DNA of 64,000 bases from Zygnema cylindricum. Lineage: Eukaryota > Streptophyta > Zygnematophyceae > Zygnematales > Zygnemataceae. Both the position numbers and the translations under genes were made by a program. Positions 22,410 to 35,897 of this stretch are shown here, piece by piece. The notes below the pieces were generated by a model. It had not been told where the DNA came from. It did no database searches and saw only the letters and a list, made by a program, of their open reading frames with translations. Position 1 is the first letter of the stretch. Each line of letters opens with the position of its first letter. The stretch spans positions 1 to 64,000 of the forward strand of contig JBBHKE010003077.1 of NCBI GenBank assembly GCA_037447655.1. The letters run 5' to 3'.

Positions 22410-23156
22410 TGTTGTCTTTTTGGAAAGCTTTCAGTCTCAAAGCAGCGCAACTGCTTTACAGACAAAGCAGCGCAGCTGCTATACAGACAGAGCAGCGCAA
22501 ATGCTATACAACAGAGCACCGCAGCTGCTATACAGCAGCACAGCTGCTATACAGCAGCCCAGCTGCTATACAGCAGAGCAGCGCAGCAGCAGAGCAACGC
22601 AGCAGCGAAGCTGCAACACAGACAGGACAAGGCAGCCACGATTATATTTGATATTGTCCGTACGGACAACGCAACGGCTAATATTCTTAATGTGATTCTG
22701 TACAGGATAGAGCAACTGCGATAGATACGATTCTAGTTAGCTTAGTGATAGCTCAGTGGTAGCTTAGTGATAGCTCAATGGTAGCTTGACAGATTAGTGG
22801 TAGCTTGGTGGTTTGATGTACCTCTGAAGTACATTGGTGTTGCTTGTTCAACACAAGTATAAGACTTAGGACTCATAACATATTATGTATCCAAACTTCC
22901 AAGTAGTAAAACTGCAGACAATTTTTGGGAAACTTCTGAGTATTATATCTTGAGTGTTGTCGGGTCAATTGTGCTATAACTTTAGGAGTTATTAGTGTTT
23001 ATGCTACTCTATATTCTGATAGAGTTTTGTGAGGTTTGGATGCTTGTATAAGAATTGGTGAGCACTTAAGAACAGCTGTTTTGTAGGATTCTGAGAGTGT
23101 ATCATGTCTACTTCTACTACTACTGCTGCTCCTCCACCAGTGGTTGTAGAATAACA
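22410..23156 (+). repeat. 3' LTR of copia A2
   Basis: It starts TGTTGTC directly after the purine tract TTTGAGGGAG (about 22400-22409). It has the same internal organisation as the other A LTRs and ends AATAACA at 23156. The last bases differ from the ACAACA end of the partner LTR. Satellite follows immediately. Confidence 0.9.
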
Positions 23157-26100
23157 CAAAATATTAGCGCTAACAAGTTTGATCATCTTATTTACACGAA
23201 TTGTTAGCGCTAACATAAATTTTTTTCTAAATTATATAAAATGTTACCGCTAACAAGAATTGTCATCTTATTTACACAAATTGTTAGCGCTCACAAGAAT
23301 AGTTATCTAAATTACACAAATTGTTAACGCTTACAATAATTGTTATCTAAATTACACAAACTGTTAGCGCTAACAAGAATAGTTATCTAAATTACACAAA
23401 CTGTTAGCGCTAACAAAAATTGTTATCTATATTACACAAACTGCTAGCGCTTACCAGAATTGTTACCAAACTTACAAAAACTATTAGCGCTATCAAAAAT
23501 TGTTATTTTAAATTACCCATACTTTTAGCCCTAACAAGAATTGTTACCTAAATTACACAAACTGTTAGCGCTCACAAGAATGGATACCTTACTTACACAA
23601 ACTGTTAGCGCTAACAAGAATTGTTACCTTGCTTACACAAAATGTTAGCGCTAACAAGAATTGTTATCTGAATTACATAAACTGTTAACGCTAATAAAAA
23701 TTGTTATCTAAATTACACAAACTGTTACGAGTAACAAGAATTGTCATCTAATTTAAACAAATTGTTAGCGCTAACAAAAACTGTTAACTTAATTACATTT
23801 ACTGTTATCGCTCATGGGAATTGTTACCTTACTTACACAAACTATAAGCGCTAACAAGTTTTGTCATCTAATTTACACAAATTGTTAGCGCTAACAAGAA
23901 TAGTTATCTAAATTACTCAAGTTGTTAACGCTTACATGAATTGTTATCTATATTTCATAAACTATTCCCGCTAACATGAATTGTCATCTAATTTCCACAA
24001 ATTGTAAGCTCTAACAAAAATTGTTATCTTACTTACACAAACTGTGAGCAATATCAAGAATTGTTACCTAACATATAGAAACAGTTAGCGCTAACAAATA
24101 TTGTTACCTAACTTATACAAACAACTAGAGCTAACAAGAATTGTTACCTAACTTATAAAAACTTTTAGCGCTAAGAAAAATTGTTATCTAAATTCCACTA
24201 ACTGTTAGCGCTAACAAGTATTGTTACCTAACTTACACAAACTTTTAGCGCTAACAAGTATTGTTAACAAACTAACATAAACTGTTAGCGCTAACAAGAA
24301 TTGTTACTGATATTTACAAACTGTTAGCGCAAAGAAAAATTGTAATCTAAATTACACAAACTGTTAGCGCTAACAAAAGTTGTTAAATAATTTACACAAA
24401 CTGTTAGCGCTAAAAAGAATTGTTATCTAAGTTATACAAACAGTTAGTGCTAACAAGATTTGTTATTTAAATTAAACAAACTGCTAGCGCTAACCAGAAT
24501 TGTTGTCTAAATTACAGAAACTATTACCGCTAACAAGAATTGTTAACTAAATTACAGAAACTATTAGCGCTAACAAGAATTGTTAACTAAATTACACAAA
24601 CTGTAATGCTAATAATAATTGTTACCTAATTATTAACCGCTAGCTAACTGTAATTGTATTCTAAATTGCACATAAACTGCTAGCTAACAAGAATTGTTAA
24701 CTAAATTAATAAACTATTATGGTAACAATAATTGCTACCTAACTTTTACAAATTGTTAGGGCTAACTGTGAATTGTTTCTAACATACTAAACTGTTAAAC
24801 ACTAACAAGATTTGTTATCTAAATTACAAAACATGTCCGCACTAACAAGTATTGTTACCTAACTTACACAAACTGTTAGTGCTAACAAGAATTGTTCCCT
24901 AACTTATACAAACTGTTAGTGCTAACAAGATGTGTTATCTAAATTACACAAACTGTTAGCGCTAACAAAAATTGCTATCTTAATTACACAAACTCCTAGC
25001 GCTTACAAGAATTGTTACCTAACATACACAAACTATTAGAACTAACAAGAATTGTAATCTAAATTAAACAAACTATTAGCGCTGACAAGAATAGTTATCT
25101 AAATTAAACAAAGTGTTAGCTCTAAAAGGAATTGTTTTCTAAATTACACAAACAATTAGCGCTAACAAGAATTGTTATCTAAATTACACAAACTGTTATC
25201 GCTAACATATATTGTTACCTAACTAATACAAACTGTTAGCGCTAACAATAATTGTTATCTAAATTACACAAACTGTTAGCGCTAACAAAAATTGTTATCT
25301 AAATTACACAAACAGTTAGCGCTTACAAGAATTTTTACCTAACTTATACAAACTCTAGCTAAGAAAAATTGCTATGTAAATTACACAAACTGTTAATGTT
25401 AATTATAATAGTTACCTAACTTATACAAACAATTAGCGCTAAGAAAAATTGCTATATAAAATACACATACTGTTAGCTCTAACAAAAATTGTTGTCTAAC
25501 TTACACAAACAATTAGCGTTAACAAGAATTGTTACCTAACTTACACAAAAATGTTAGCGCTAACAAAAATTGTTACCTAACTTATACAAAATGTTAGCAC
25601 TAACAACAATTGTTATCTAAATTACAAATACTTTTAGCGCAAAGAAAATTTGTATCTAAATTACACAAACTATTAACGCTAACAAAAGTTGTTATATAAA
25701 TTACACAAACTGTTAGCGTTAAAAAAAATTGTTACCTAAGTTATACAAACAGTAAGTGCTAACAAGATTTGTTATTTAAATTAAACAAACACTTAGCGCC
25801 GACAATAATTGTTACCTAACTTATACAAACTGCTAGCGCTAAGAAAAATTGTTATCTAAAGTACACAAACTGTTAGCGCTAAGAAAAATTGTTATCTAAA
25901 GTACACAAACTGTTAATGCTAAGAAAAATTGTTATCTAAATTATACAAACTGTTAGCGCTATCAAGTATTGTTACCTAACTTACACAAACTGTTAGCGCT
26001 AACAATAATTGTTACCTAACTTATACAAATTGTTAGCGCTAATAAGAATTGTTATCTAAAATTCACAAACTGTTAGTGCTTACAAAAATTGTTAACTAAA

Positions 26101-29100
26101 TTACACAAACTGTAATGCTAATAATAATTGTTACCTAGTTTTAACAAACTGTTAGCGCTAACTGTAATTCTTTTCTAAATTACACAAACTGTTAGCGCTA
26201 ACACTAATTGTTAACTAACTTATACAAATTGTTAGCGTTAACAATAATTGTTACCAAACTTAAATAAACTGTTAGCGCTAAGATAAATTGCTATATAAAT
26301 TACACAAACTGTTAGTGCTAAGAAAAATTGTTATCTAAATTACCCAAACTGTTAGCTCTAACAGGAATTGTTGTCTAACTTACACAAACTGTTAGCGCTA
26401 ACAAGAAATGTTAACTAAATTACACAAACTGTTATGCTAACAATAATTGTTACCTAACTTACACAAACTATTAGCGCTAACAAGTTTGATCATCTAATTT
26501 ACACGAATTGTTAGCGCTAACATAAATTGATATCTAAATTATATAAAATGTTACGCTAACAAGAATTGTCATCTAATTTACACAAATTGTTAGCGGTAAC
26601 AAGAATAGTTTCTAAATTACACAAATTGTTAACGCTTACAATAATTGTTATCTAAATTACATACACTATTACCGCTAACAAGAATTGTCATCTAATTTAC
26701 AAAAATTGTTAGCGCTAACAAAAATTGTTATCTAATTTGCACAAACTGTTAGCGCTATCAAGAACTGTTACCTAACTTATACAAACTGTTAGCGCTAAAA
26801 AGAATTGATTCATAACTTACACAAACTGTTAGCGCTAACAAAAATTGTTACCAAACTTATACAAAATATTAGAGCTAACAAGAATTGTTACCTAACTGAT
26901 ACACATTGTTAGCGCTAAGAAGAATTGTTATCTAAATAACACAAACTATTAGTGCTAACAAGTATTGTTACCTAACTTACACAAATTGTTAGCGCTAACA
27001 AGAATTGTTACCTAACTTACACAAACTGTTAGCGCTAAAAAAAATTGTTACCTAACTTATACAAACTGTTAGCGCTAACAAGAATTGTTATCTAAATTAC
27101 ACAAACTGTTTGCGCTAACAAAAATTGTTATCTAAATTACACAAACTGCTAGCGCTTAGAAGAATTGTTACCTAACTTACACAAAATATTAGCGCTGACA
27201 AGAACTGTTACCTAATATTTACAAACTTTTAGCGCTAACAAAAATTGTTATATAAATTACACAAACTATTAGTGTAAAAAGAATTGTTACCTAAGTTATA
27301 CAAACAGTTAGCGCTAACATATTTGTTATTTAAATTGAACAATTTGTTAGTGCGGACAATAATAGTTACCTATCTTATACAAACTTTTAGCGCTAAGAAA
27401 AATTGCTATCTAAATTACACAATCTGTTAACGATAAGGAGAACTGTTATCTTAATTACACAAATTGTTAATTCTAACAAGAATTGTTATCTAAATTACAC
27501 AAACTGTTAGCGCTTACAAGTCTTGTTACCTAACCTACACAAACTGTTAGTGCTAACAAGAATTGTAACCTAACTTATACAAACTGTTATCGCTATCAAG
27601 AATTGTTATCTAAATTTCACAAACTGTTAGAGCTAACAAGAATTGTAATCTAAATTATACAAACTACTACCGCTAAAAAGAATTGTTACCTAACTTATAC
27701 AAACTGTTAGCACAAACAAGATTTGTTATCTAAATTACAAAAACTGTTAGCGCTAACAGGAATTGTTGTCAAAATTACACAAACTGTTAGCGCTAGCAGG
27801 AATTGTTAACTAAATTACACAAACTTTATGTTAACAATAGTTGTTACCTAACTTTTACAAACCATTAGCGCTTACAAAAATTGTTATCTAAATTACACAA
27901 ACTAATAGTGCTTACAATAATTGTTACCTAACTTATACAAACTGTTAGCGCTATCAAGAATATTTATCTAAATTACACAAACTGTTAGCGCTAACAAAAA
28001 TTGTAATCTAAATGACACACACTGTTAGCGCTAAAAAGAATTGTTACCTAACTTATACAAACTGTTAGCGCTATCAAGAATTTTTATCTAAATTACACAA
28101 ATTGTTAGCGCTAACAAAAATTGTAATCTAAATTACACACACTGTTAGCGCTAAAAATAATTGTTACCTAACTTATACAAACTCTTAGCCCTAACAAATA
28201 TTGTTATATAAATTACACAAGTGTTAGCGCTAACAAGAATTGTTATCTAAATTACCGAGACTGTTAGCGCTAACACGAATTGTTGTCTAAATTACACAAA
28301 CTGTTAGGGCTAACAAGAATTGTTTTCTAAATTACAAAAAGTGTTAGCGCTACCAAGAATTGTTACCTAACTTATATAAACTCTTAGTGCTAACAAGAAT
28401 TGTTATCTAACTTATACAAATTGTTACCTTATACAAGAATTGTTACCTAACTTTTACAAACTGTTAGCGCAAAGATAAATTGTTATCTACATTACACAAA
28501 CTGTTAGCGCTAACAAGAATTGTTATCTAAATTACACAAACTGTTAGCGCTAAAAAGAATTGTTACCTAACTTATACAAACAATTAGCGCAAACAAAAAT
28601 TGTTATCTAAATTACACAACTCAAGCGCTAACAAATATTTTTACCTAAATTATGCAAACTTTTAGCGCTAACTCGAATTTTTATCTAAATTACACAAACA
28701 GTTAGCACTAACAAAAATTGCTATCTAAATTACACAAATTGTTATGCTAACAATAATTGTTACCTAACTTTTACAAACTATTAGCGCTAACAAGAATTGT
28801 TATCTAAATTACACAAAGTGTTAGCGCTAACAAGAATTGTAACCTAATTTATACAAACTGTTAGCGCTAACAAGAATTGTTATCTAACTGATACAATTTG
28901 TTACCGCAAACAAGTATTGTTACCTAACTTACAAAAACTGTTAGCGTTAACAAAAATTGTTATCTAAATTACACAAACTTTTAGTGCTAACAGGAATTGT
29001 TTCCTAACTTACACAAACTTTTAGCGCTAACAGGAATTGATTCCTAACTTAAACAAATTTTTAGCGCTAAAATAAATTTTTATCTAAATTACACAAACTG

Positions 29101-30090
29101 TTGGCGCTTACAAAAATTGTTATCTAAATTACACAAACTTTTAGCGCTAACAAAAATTGTTATCTAACTTATACAAACTGTAACCGCTAACATGAATTGT
29201 TACCTAACTTAGAGAAACTTTTAGCGATAACAAGAATTGTTATCTAAATAACACAAACTGTTAGCGCTGACAAGAATTGTTATCTAAATTACCCAAACTC
29301 TTAGCGATAACAGCAATTGTTATCTAAATTACACAAACTGTTAGCGCTAACAAGAATTGTTATCTAAATTATACAAACTCTAAGAGTTGACAAGAATTGT
29401 TATCAAGATTACTCAGTTAGCGCTAACAAAATTGTTATCTAAATCACTCGAAATGTTACCGCTTGCGTGAATTGTCTAACTACGCGAACAAGCGTTGGCA
29501 AAATTGTTACCTAACTTATACAAATTGATGGCTAACAAATATTGTTTATAACACACTCTTAAGCAACAAAATTGTATCTAAATTACACAAACCTTCTAAA
29601 ATGAATTGTTAACAAAATTACACAAAGCGTCGGCTAGAATTTTATCTAAATTACAATTGTGGGGCTACAATAATTGTACCTAGCTCACAAAGCGGAAGCT
29701 AGCAAAATTGTTTAAATTACCCAGGCTGCTTTAACAAGGGTGTTACCCTAACTTACCTGAAAGCTGTTGGGAAAAATTGTTTCTAGTTACAATACATTGG
29801 TAGCTTCCCGTTTTGTAGCATGCTTATACAAAGTGTTGCCCTTTGCCTTACTTGTCACAGTCTAGGTTAGCAGTACGTTGTGGAACGACTGAGGGGTTGG
29901 GTGAGGTTGGCGGTTTAGTTTAACTAACCCACAAACTGCCAAAGAAATTCCAAGGAAATTATTGTCATCTATTAACAAATTGGTAGCTAACGCCATATTA
30001 AATTACATGGCTGTGCCCCAAAAAATTGTTATTAATTTACAAAATTGTTGGCGTAACAAAATTGTTAGCTAACTTACCAAACTCTTAACT
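23157..30090. repeat. 40-bp satellite array, block 3
   Basis: About 170 monomers of the same unit. It contains a 120-bp trimeric unit repeated twice (27931-28170) and single copies of the 160-bp tetramer type. Monomers around 24600-24840 and from about 29400 to 30090 are increasingly broken by small deletions and grade into non-satellite sequence. I see no gene. Confidence 0.95.
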
Positions 30091-30640
30091 ATATGTTTGT
30101 TGTGGCCCAGCCATGAATGTACCCGCGGAAGCACCACAGACTACCCCAAAACAGCCTCATTTGATTCCACTCAGAATTCTACAGAATAACCAAACACAGC
30201 TGTAACTACTCTAATAGATAGTTCCTAGGCGACTAAGTATTCCCACCAATATTCATATAACAATACCAAACCGTATAATCACAACTCTCAGTTAAAGTTG
30301 CAGAAAAACAGCCTGCGAAAACTTTGATAAATTTTACCAACTTCATAATGAAGCCCCAAGCAAACCAGACACACAATAGACACATGCAAAATTTCAGATT
30401 ATTTTGACAATACATGTGAGAGAAATCCTCAGTTGAAATTTCCAAAAAGAGCAGAAAAACATTTCTGTCCAAAAAGTTCCTTAGTCTAAAAATGACTATG
30501 TCCTACAAATATACACTACAGCTTACTACTAAGTGTACGGAGGCATACCAGCCGTACGTTACCCAAATACTTTGTGACGTGTCAGAATTAATTGATCTAC
30601 ACTAAGACCCAATACATATAGGACAAAACATTGATGCAAA
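30091..30640 (-). repeat. Degenerate copia LTR-like sequence
   Basis: The stretch AAGTTCCTTAGTCTAAAAAT, then TGTCCTACAAATATACAC, then GGCATACCAGCC parallels the middle of the copia B LTR (AAGTTCCTAATTCTAAAGTG, GTCCTATATTTATACC, GACATACCAGCC) in the same order. The rest is too diverged to align by eye. Interpreted as an old, related LTR on the minus strand with unclear boundaries. Confidence 0.4.
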
Positions 30641-30652
30641 TATTTACAAACC

Positions 30653-30868
30653 TTTCGAATTTCATCGAACGAATTTGAACAGTCCAGAATAAATATCATG
30701 TGATAGAAACGATTTCGCGTCCCTCGCCGAAATGACCAAACTGACCGCGCCGCTACAGCCTTAAGAATTTCATCAAACGAAACTTGACTATCCAAAATAA
30801 AAATAATGTGATGGACGCAATTTCGCATCCCTCACCAAAATGATCATCAAACTGATGGCGCTGCTGTC
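30653..30868. repeat. Tandem duplication, about 107-111 bp unit, at the copia B insertion site
   Basis: Two diverged copies in a row, each with GAATTTCATC(G/A)AACGAA, a CAGTCCA/TATCCA(A/G)AATAAA segment, ATGTGAT(A/G)GA and CGTCCCTCGCC / CATCCCTCACC. The second copy is interrupted by copia B at its end. Function unknown. Confidence 0.65.
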
Positions 30869-30873
30869 CGTAG

Positions 30874-31755
30874 TGTTGTTCTATGACTACTACACCAACT
30901 GAAGATGAAGATGATGCTGGAGTAGTCATCACAGAATTCAGATAAGCAAGAAGCTCTCACAGATGCTCAAAAAAAATACACACAACTTTGGAACACAGCC
31001 AAAGACAAATTAGGCAACCAAATGGCCTACAAATCTGACACAATGCAGATAATACACAAAGAAACACAAGTGCTAATTTACACAGAAATCTGCAAACAGA
31101 TCTGAGAAATATTCTCAGTCAAATATATCAAAAATGACACAACATAATTTTGATACAACAAGTTCCTAATTCTAAAGTGGCTAAGTCCTATATTTATACC
31201 TAAAAGATCTATTCTTCTAAGAGCTAGCAGCCACTCACTGCTCTAACTAAGCAAAGAAGACATACCAGCCATGCATCAATAATATCTACTATTTGAAAGG
31301 AGGATACCTGAATAAGTCAAGGTATGTCATACAGAAAGAATCTGAACTTAGACACTAATTAAACAAAACACGCTTCTGTACAAACTAAAGATAAGTAACG
31401 TCACAGTACACCGTGTATAAAAACGTTTGATAATTACAGACGTGGTCCCGGATGACAACCTTCCGTCGGCAGCAAATCTTCACCGTCCATCATTTCGAAG
31501 TTTCATCCAAGATGAAACTTTTATGTGACACCTCGGTCTTTGTGGTAAGTCTGAATAATACGAACGGATCTTTGTAGAGTTTCTCATTTACCGACGCGTG
31601 TCCTGAAGTGTGTCACACCGTGAACTCCCTCACTGTTTACTGTAACATTAATTCTGGTACATACTGAACCAGACTATCACAAAATATTCTAAGTACTGAG
31701 AAAACACTCCCCTCACCTATGAAGCTTAGTGAGGACTAAAGCTTTCAAAACAACA
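30874..31755 (-). repeat. 3' LTR of copia B
   Basis: 882 bp. On the minus strand it begins TGTTGTTTTGAAAGC right after a purine tract (the complement of CTCCCCTAAAG, 31756-31766). The right end in window coordinates is ACAACA and the left end TGTTGTTC, giving TGTTGT/ACAACA termini. It contains a TATAAATATAGG promoter-type motif on the minus strand, in the same position as in the 5' LTR. Confidence 0.95.
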
Positions 31756-31778
31756 CTCCCCTAAAGCTTTAGACTCTA

Positions 31779-33755
31779 CTAACAACTTAGACCACATCCC
31801 TCTCTACAAACTTTCAATTTTGGAGCAGGTAAGGGTTTTGTCATCATATCTGCCAACATTTTCTCATCAGGTAAGTAGCTGAGTTTCAGAATTCTGGCCA
31901 TCACCTTTTCCCTCACAAAGTGTAACTTAATGTCAATATGCTTGCTTTTGAAAAGATGACTAGGATTAGAAGCAATAGCAATAGCAGCTTGATTGTCACA
32001 CCATATGACCTGAGGACCAGACTTCATAAATTTCAGTTCTTGTAAAAGAGACTTTACCCAAAGAAGTTCCTTGACAGCTGAGCTGGCTGCCATGTATTCA
32101 ACTTCCATGGTTGATTGAGCAGTCACCTTTTGGAGCTTGCTTGTCCAGCAGCAAGTACCATTACCGATCTTCAGAATGAATCGAGTGGTAGAAGGTCGGC
32201 TTGGCATATCACCATAACTCGCATCGCTCCAGGTGCTAATTTTCACTTCATCTCCTCCAAGAGACAGTCGGAGATCTCGTGTACCTGCAAGATATCTCAG
32301 AACTCGTTTTGCTGCCTCCCAATCTGATTTTTTCGGATTTTGAAGACTTCGACCCAGAGCTCCAACAACCGCTGCAATATACGGATAAGTAAAGTTCATA
32401 AAGTAGATAAGACTCCCAACAATTTGTCTGTAGGGAATCGTGGACATGAAATCTGACTCCCCTGCTTCCATATCATCTTCCAGAGTCATTCCTCCATCTG
32501 TCTCCTTTCCTTCCACCTTTTGCCTGAACTCCATAGGAGTGGCACTCACTTTTGCATCTGCCATACCAAATCTTTCAAGTACATTTCCAATGGCCTCTCT
32601 CTGAGTAAGGTAAATAACTCTCTGACTCCTATCTCTCTCTACTTGAATGCCTAGGATATACTTAGCTTCACCTAAGTCTTTCATTTCAAGCCTGGCATTC
32701 AGAGCTGCTTTTATCTTGTTTATCTCATTCAATGATTTGCTGATTAGCAGCAGATCATCCACATACACTGCTACATAAATCACACCATCATTTCCTTCCA
32801 TGGCATAAACAAAGTGGTCTGAGCTGATCCTTGTAAAGCCTAAGCTGGTAAGAAACTCATCCAACTTCAAATTCCACTATCTCGGATCCTGTTTCAATCC
32901 ATACAATGATTTCAACAGTTTACAGACTAGATTTTCCTTTCCTTTTTCTACATAACCTTTAGGTTGTTTCATGTAAATTACTTCCTCTAAGTCTCCATGC
33001 AAGAAGGCAGTTTTAACATCCATTTGATGCAATTCCATATTCTCAATTCCAGCTAGAGACAACAAGACTCTGACAGTAGGAAACCTGACAATAGGAGAGA
33101 AGGTTTCCTCGTAGTCTATTCCTTCCTTTTGACTAAAACCCTTTGCAACCAGACGAGCTTTATACCTTTCAATGGTGTTGTCTGGGTTGAGCTTCACTTT
33201 GAAGACCCACTTGCAGCCAATGGCTTTCCGATCTGGTGGAAGCTCCACAAGCTCCCACGATTCGGCTTCCATGATCGATCTCATCTCATCATTTGCAGCT
33301 GAGATCCAATGATCCTTTTCAGGAACAGAAAATGCCTCCTGAATGGTAAGAGGCTCCCCCGTGCTTGCAGGATAAGCATATTGAACTTGTTCTCCCCTTA
33401 AACGAGAACTCTGACCTCTTCCCCCCGGAAAATCTGAGGCTGGAACTGTTGGATTCCGAGCTCCACCTTGAGGTCTTGGAGGAGGAGGATCAGCTCCTGC
33501 TTGTTGTTCAGTAGCTGGTGGAACTCCAGTATGTTGAACTCCAATAGAAGAAGAAGTAGAAGCTGCAGCAGACTGAAACGGAATCTGATCCAAGATGACA
33601 TATTCTTGCAGTTTTTCTTTCTTTTCATTTTCATCCATAGTAAATACATCTATGGACTCACTCTCATCCTTCACCTGAATATTTCTAGCAATCTCGATGG
33701 TATGTTTCTGAGGACAATAAATTCTATATCCTACAGATTCATCATCATATCCCAT
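31779..33755 (-). pseudogene. copia B integrase end, linker, reverse transcriptase and RNase H
   Basis: Reading on the minus strand: [20 protein letters not shown] (integrase end), a Pro/Gln/Gly-rich linker, [17 protein letters not shown], then RT with [20 protein letters not shown] and [21 protein letters not shown] at about 32874-32876 falls where Gln is expected (PRQW). RT then continues with intact YVDDLLLIS, and RNase H with WSDASYGDMPS, STMEVEYMAASSA and WCDNQAAIAIASNPSHLF, ending MMTKPLPAPKLKVCREGCGLSC. Apart from that stop, RT and RNase H look complete. Confidence 0.93.
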
Positions 33756-33866
33756 AAAGATTCCAGGCTTAGACTTTGGACTTAATTTCCAGTTTGGTAA
33801 ATTATCTAGTACAAAGCACTTGCTACCAAAAACTCTGAAGTGACTGACATTTGGTTTTCTGCCAGT

Positions 33867-35010
33867 TCACACTTCATAAGGTGTCATTCCCTGAACAGAT
33901 CTAGTTTCTAATCTGTTCCTAATATATGCTGCAGTTTGGTAAGCTTCAGCCCAAAATTTAATATCTACTCCTTTATAAGCCATCATAGATTTAACACTCT
34001 CAGTTAGAGTTCTGTTTAACCTTTCTGAAACTCCATTCTGCTCAAGAGTATAAGGCACAGTGAACTAGTGAGATATACCATTTTCTTCCAAATAAGCAGC
34101 AAACTCATTGGAAGTATATTCACCTCCATTATCAGATCTTAAAGAGAGAATCGATCTACCATGAAGTTTCTCCGCCCAGATCCAAAAGTGTTTGAAGTGG
34201 GTGAAGACCTCCCTTTTCTCCTTCATAAAATAGATTCTACTGAATCTGGAGAAATCATATGTGAATGTGACAAAGTATTTGTTGCTAGCAAAAGATGGTA
34301 CTTTGGAGGGTCCCCACACATGTGAATGAACAAGTTCTAAGATGTTAGTTGCTCTGAAATCTGCAGCCTGGGGTAAGGGAAGTTTATGAAGCTTGACCAA
34401 AGCACAACCATCACAAATACTTGACTGTTGCTGACCAAGCTTAACTCCTTCTACCATATCATTTGTGACCATCTTTTCCAATCTGTCATAATGAACATGA
34501 TCCAACCTCTTATGCCATAAAACATTATCAGATGAGACACTGGAGTAAGCAAAAGAAGATGTATTCACCAAGTCCATCCGGTACAAATTATTTGGGCCTC
34601 TAGTTCGTATTTCAGCTATCTTTCCCTCTTTGTTGACTATTTTCTTTCCTTGTTTCTGAAGTATTTCAAAACCTCTACTTTCTGCAACTGAGGTAGAAAA
34701 CAAGTTATTTTTGAATTGAGAAACATAGAATACATCGTAGAGACTATCCATCTATCTCACACATAAGGATGACAGTTCCTTGAGACTTTGCTTCAACAAT
34801 GGCACCACAAGCATAATAGATCTGCCTTGTGAGAATAGGTTGCAGATCTGTGAAGGAAGCTTTGATCCAACACATATGAGACGAGCTCCCGGAGTCCATG
34901 ATCCACCCATGATCTTTGACTCCCTCCATCAGTTTTGCAAGGGCAAAGAACTCTTTGTCATCAGTTTTTGGAAAACTGACAACATCCGGCGCCTTCACTT
35001 TGTCAACCAA
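33867..35010 (-). pseudogene. copia B protease, GAG-pre-integrase and integrase
   Basis: The protease site is WIMDSGSSSHMCW. A stop and frameshift at about 34744-34751 (EIDG then SLYDVFYV) separate it from the GAG-pre-integrase zinc motif (LWHKRLDHVHYDRLEKM, CDGCALVKLHK). The integrase core has HSHVWGP, where the first catalytic Asp of HSDVWGP is His, then SLRSDNGGEYTSNEF and EQNGVSERLNRT. A TAG near 34060 follows GISH, and a TGA after PYEV (about 33864) sits where Trp is expected. The loss of the first catalytic Asp means even a repaired frame would encode an inactive integrase. Confidence 0.85.
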
Positions 35011-35196
35011 TTGCGATCCTAGTGTATCAGCTGAAAATGGTTCGGTTTTGGAGGGAAGAGTCAGTGGTGTGTGGGGTTATTTATTGTGGCATGTAGATCT
35101 TTTTGGCCTCCATCCATTTCTGAACACACCTGTCTCACAAGCTTTAAGAAACTTAGGACACTGTTTGTACAGATGACCTTGATTATAACAGTAGAC

Positions 35197-35897
35197 CTAC
35201 TTGTTATAAGGCTGAAAACCTTGGTACCCCTGAGATTTGTTTCCTTGGTATTGTGCGTTAAAAGCTACAGATGATTTTCCTGGATTAAAAGCTGCAACAG
35301 TGGATTCCTCATCTAACACTAGTTCTATAGCTGTTGCTAAGTTCCAAGCTGACTTATCCAACTTTCTCAAATTTGCTGAGGCTCCTTTATATTCCCGAGG
35401 AAGACCTCGCATAAGAATAATAGCCTGATGATAAGGGGAGAAGTTCCCCCCTGAACATGCATTCTCTGACAACAAAAGCCTAAGCCCATTGCAATATTCG
35501 GCCATGCTACCTCCTATATACATATAATCATAAATATTCCTAGCTGTGATAATTTCATGCTGGTCATTAGCTTTAAAATAGATAGTTTTAGGGAAGACCA
35601 GATTTCTGATGCCTTTTTCATTTTGATATGTGACATAAGTAGATCTTCAGAGATCATTAATTTCAGCAAATGCAGAGCTTGCTGATTTTTCCCATTATAA
35701 GATGCTTCAGTTTCAGCAAGGCTGCCATCAACTACATCAAACAATTTAACTTGAGTGAAATAAGACTCAACCAGATCAGACCAATAGATATATTTCCTTC
35801 CATCAAAAACTGGGATCCGTGAGGGTGGGCCCGTGACGTGTTGTTTTGTGACTACTACACCAACTGAAGATGAAGATGATGCTGGAGTAGTCATCAC
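35197..35897 (-). pseudogene. copia B gag
   Basis: The ATG at 35895-35897 lies 59 nt inside the 5' LTR. The frame reads MMTTPASSSSSVGVVVTKQH, then GPPSRIPVFDGRKYIYWSDL, typical of copia gag N-termini, and continues with LLKLMISEDLLMSHI and ASEIWSSLK. A frameshift near 35520 joins the second half (GGSMAEYCNGL, IILMRGLPREYKGA, a Gln/Gly-rich tail). The frame ends at TAG (35197-35199), exactly where the first Cys of the CCHC zinc knuckle should be; the following codons read VYCYNQGHLYKQC. Gag would form the cytoplasmic particle and bind element RNA. Confidence 0.88.

Noticed and set aside
22331-22724. Overlapping small frames in the copia A2 3' LTR
   Set aside because: All arise from the CAGCGCAGCTGC repeat zone of the LTR and differ between LTR copies.
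23157-30090. Centromere call for the satellite
   Set aside because: Array size, palindromes and retroelement density are compatible, but sequence alone cannot show centromere function. Kept as a hypothesis only.
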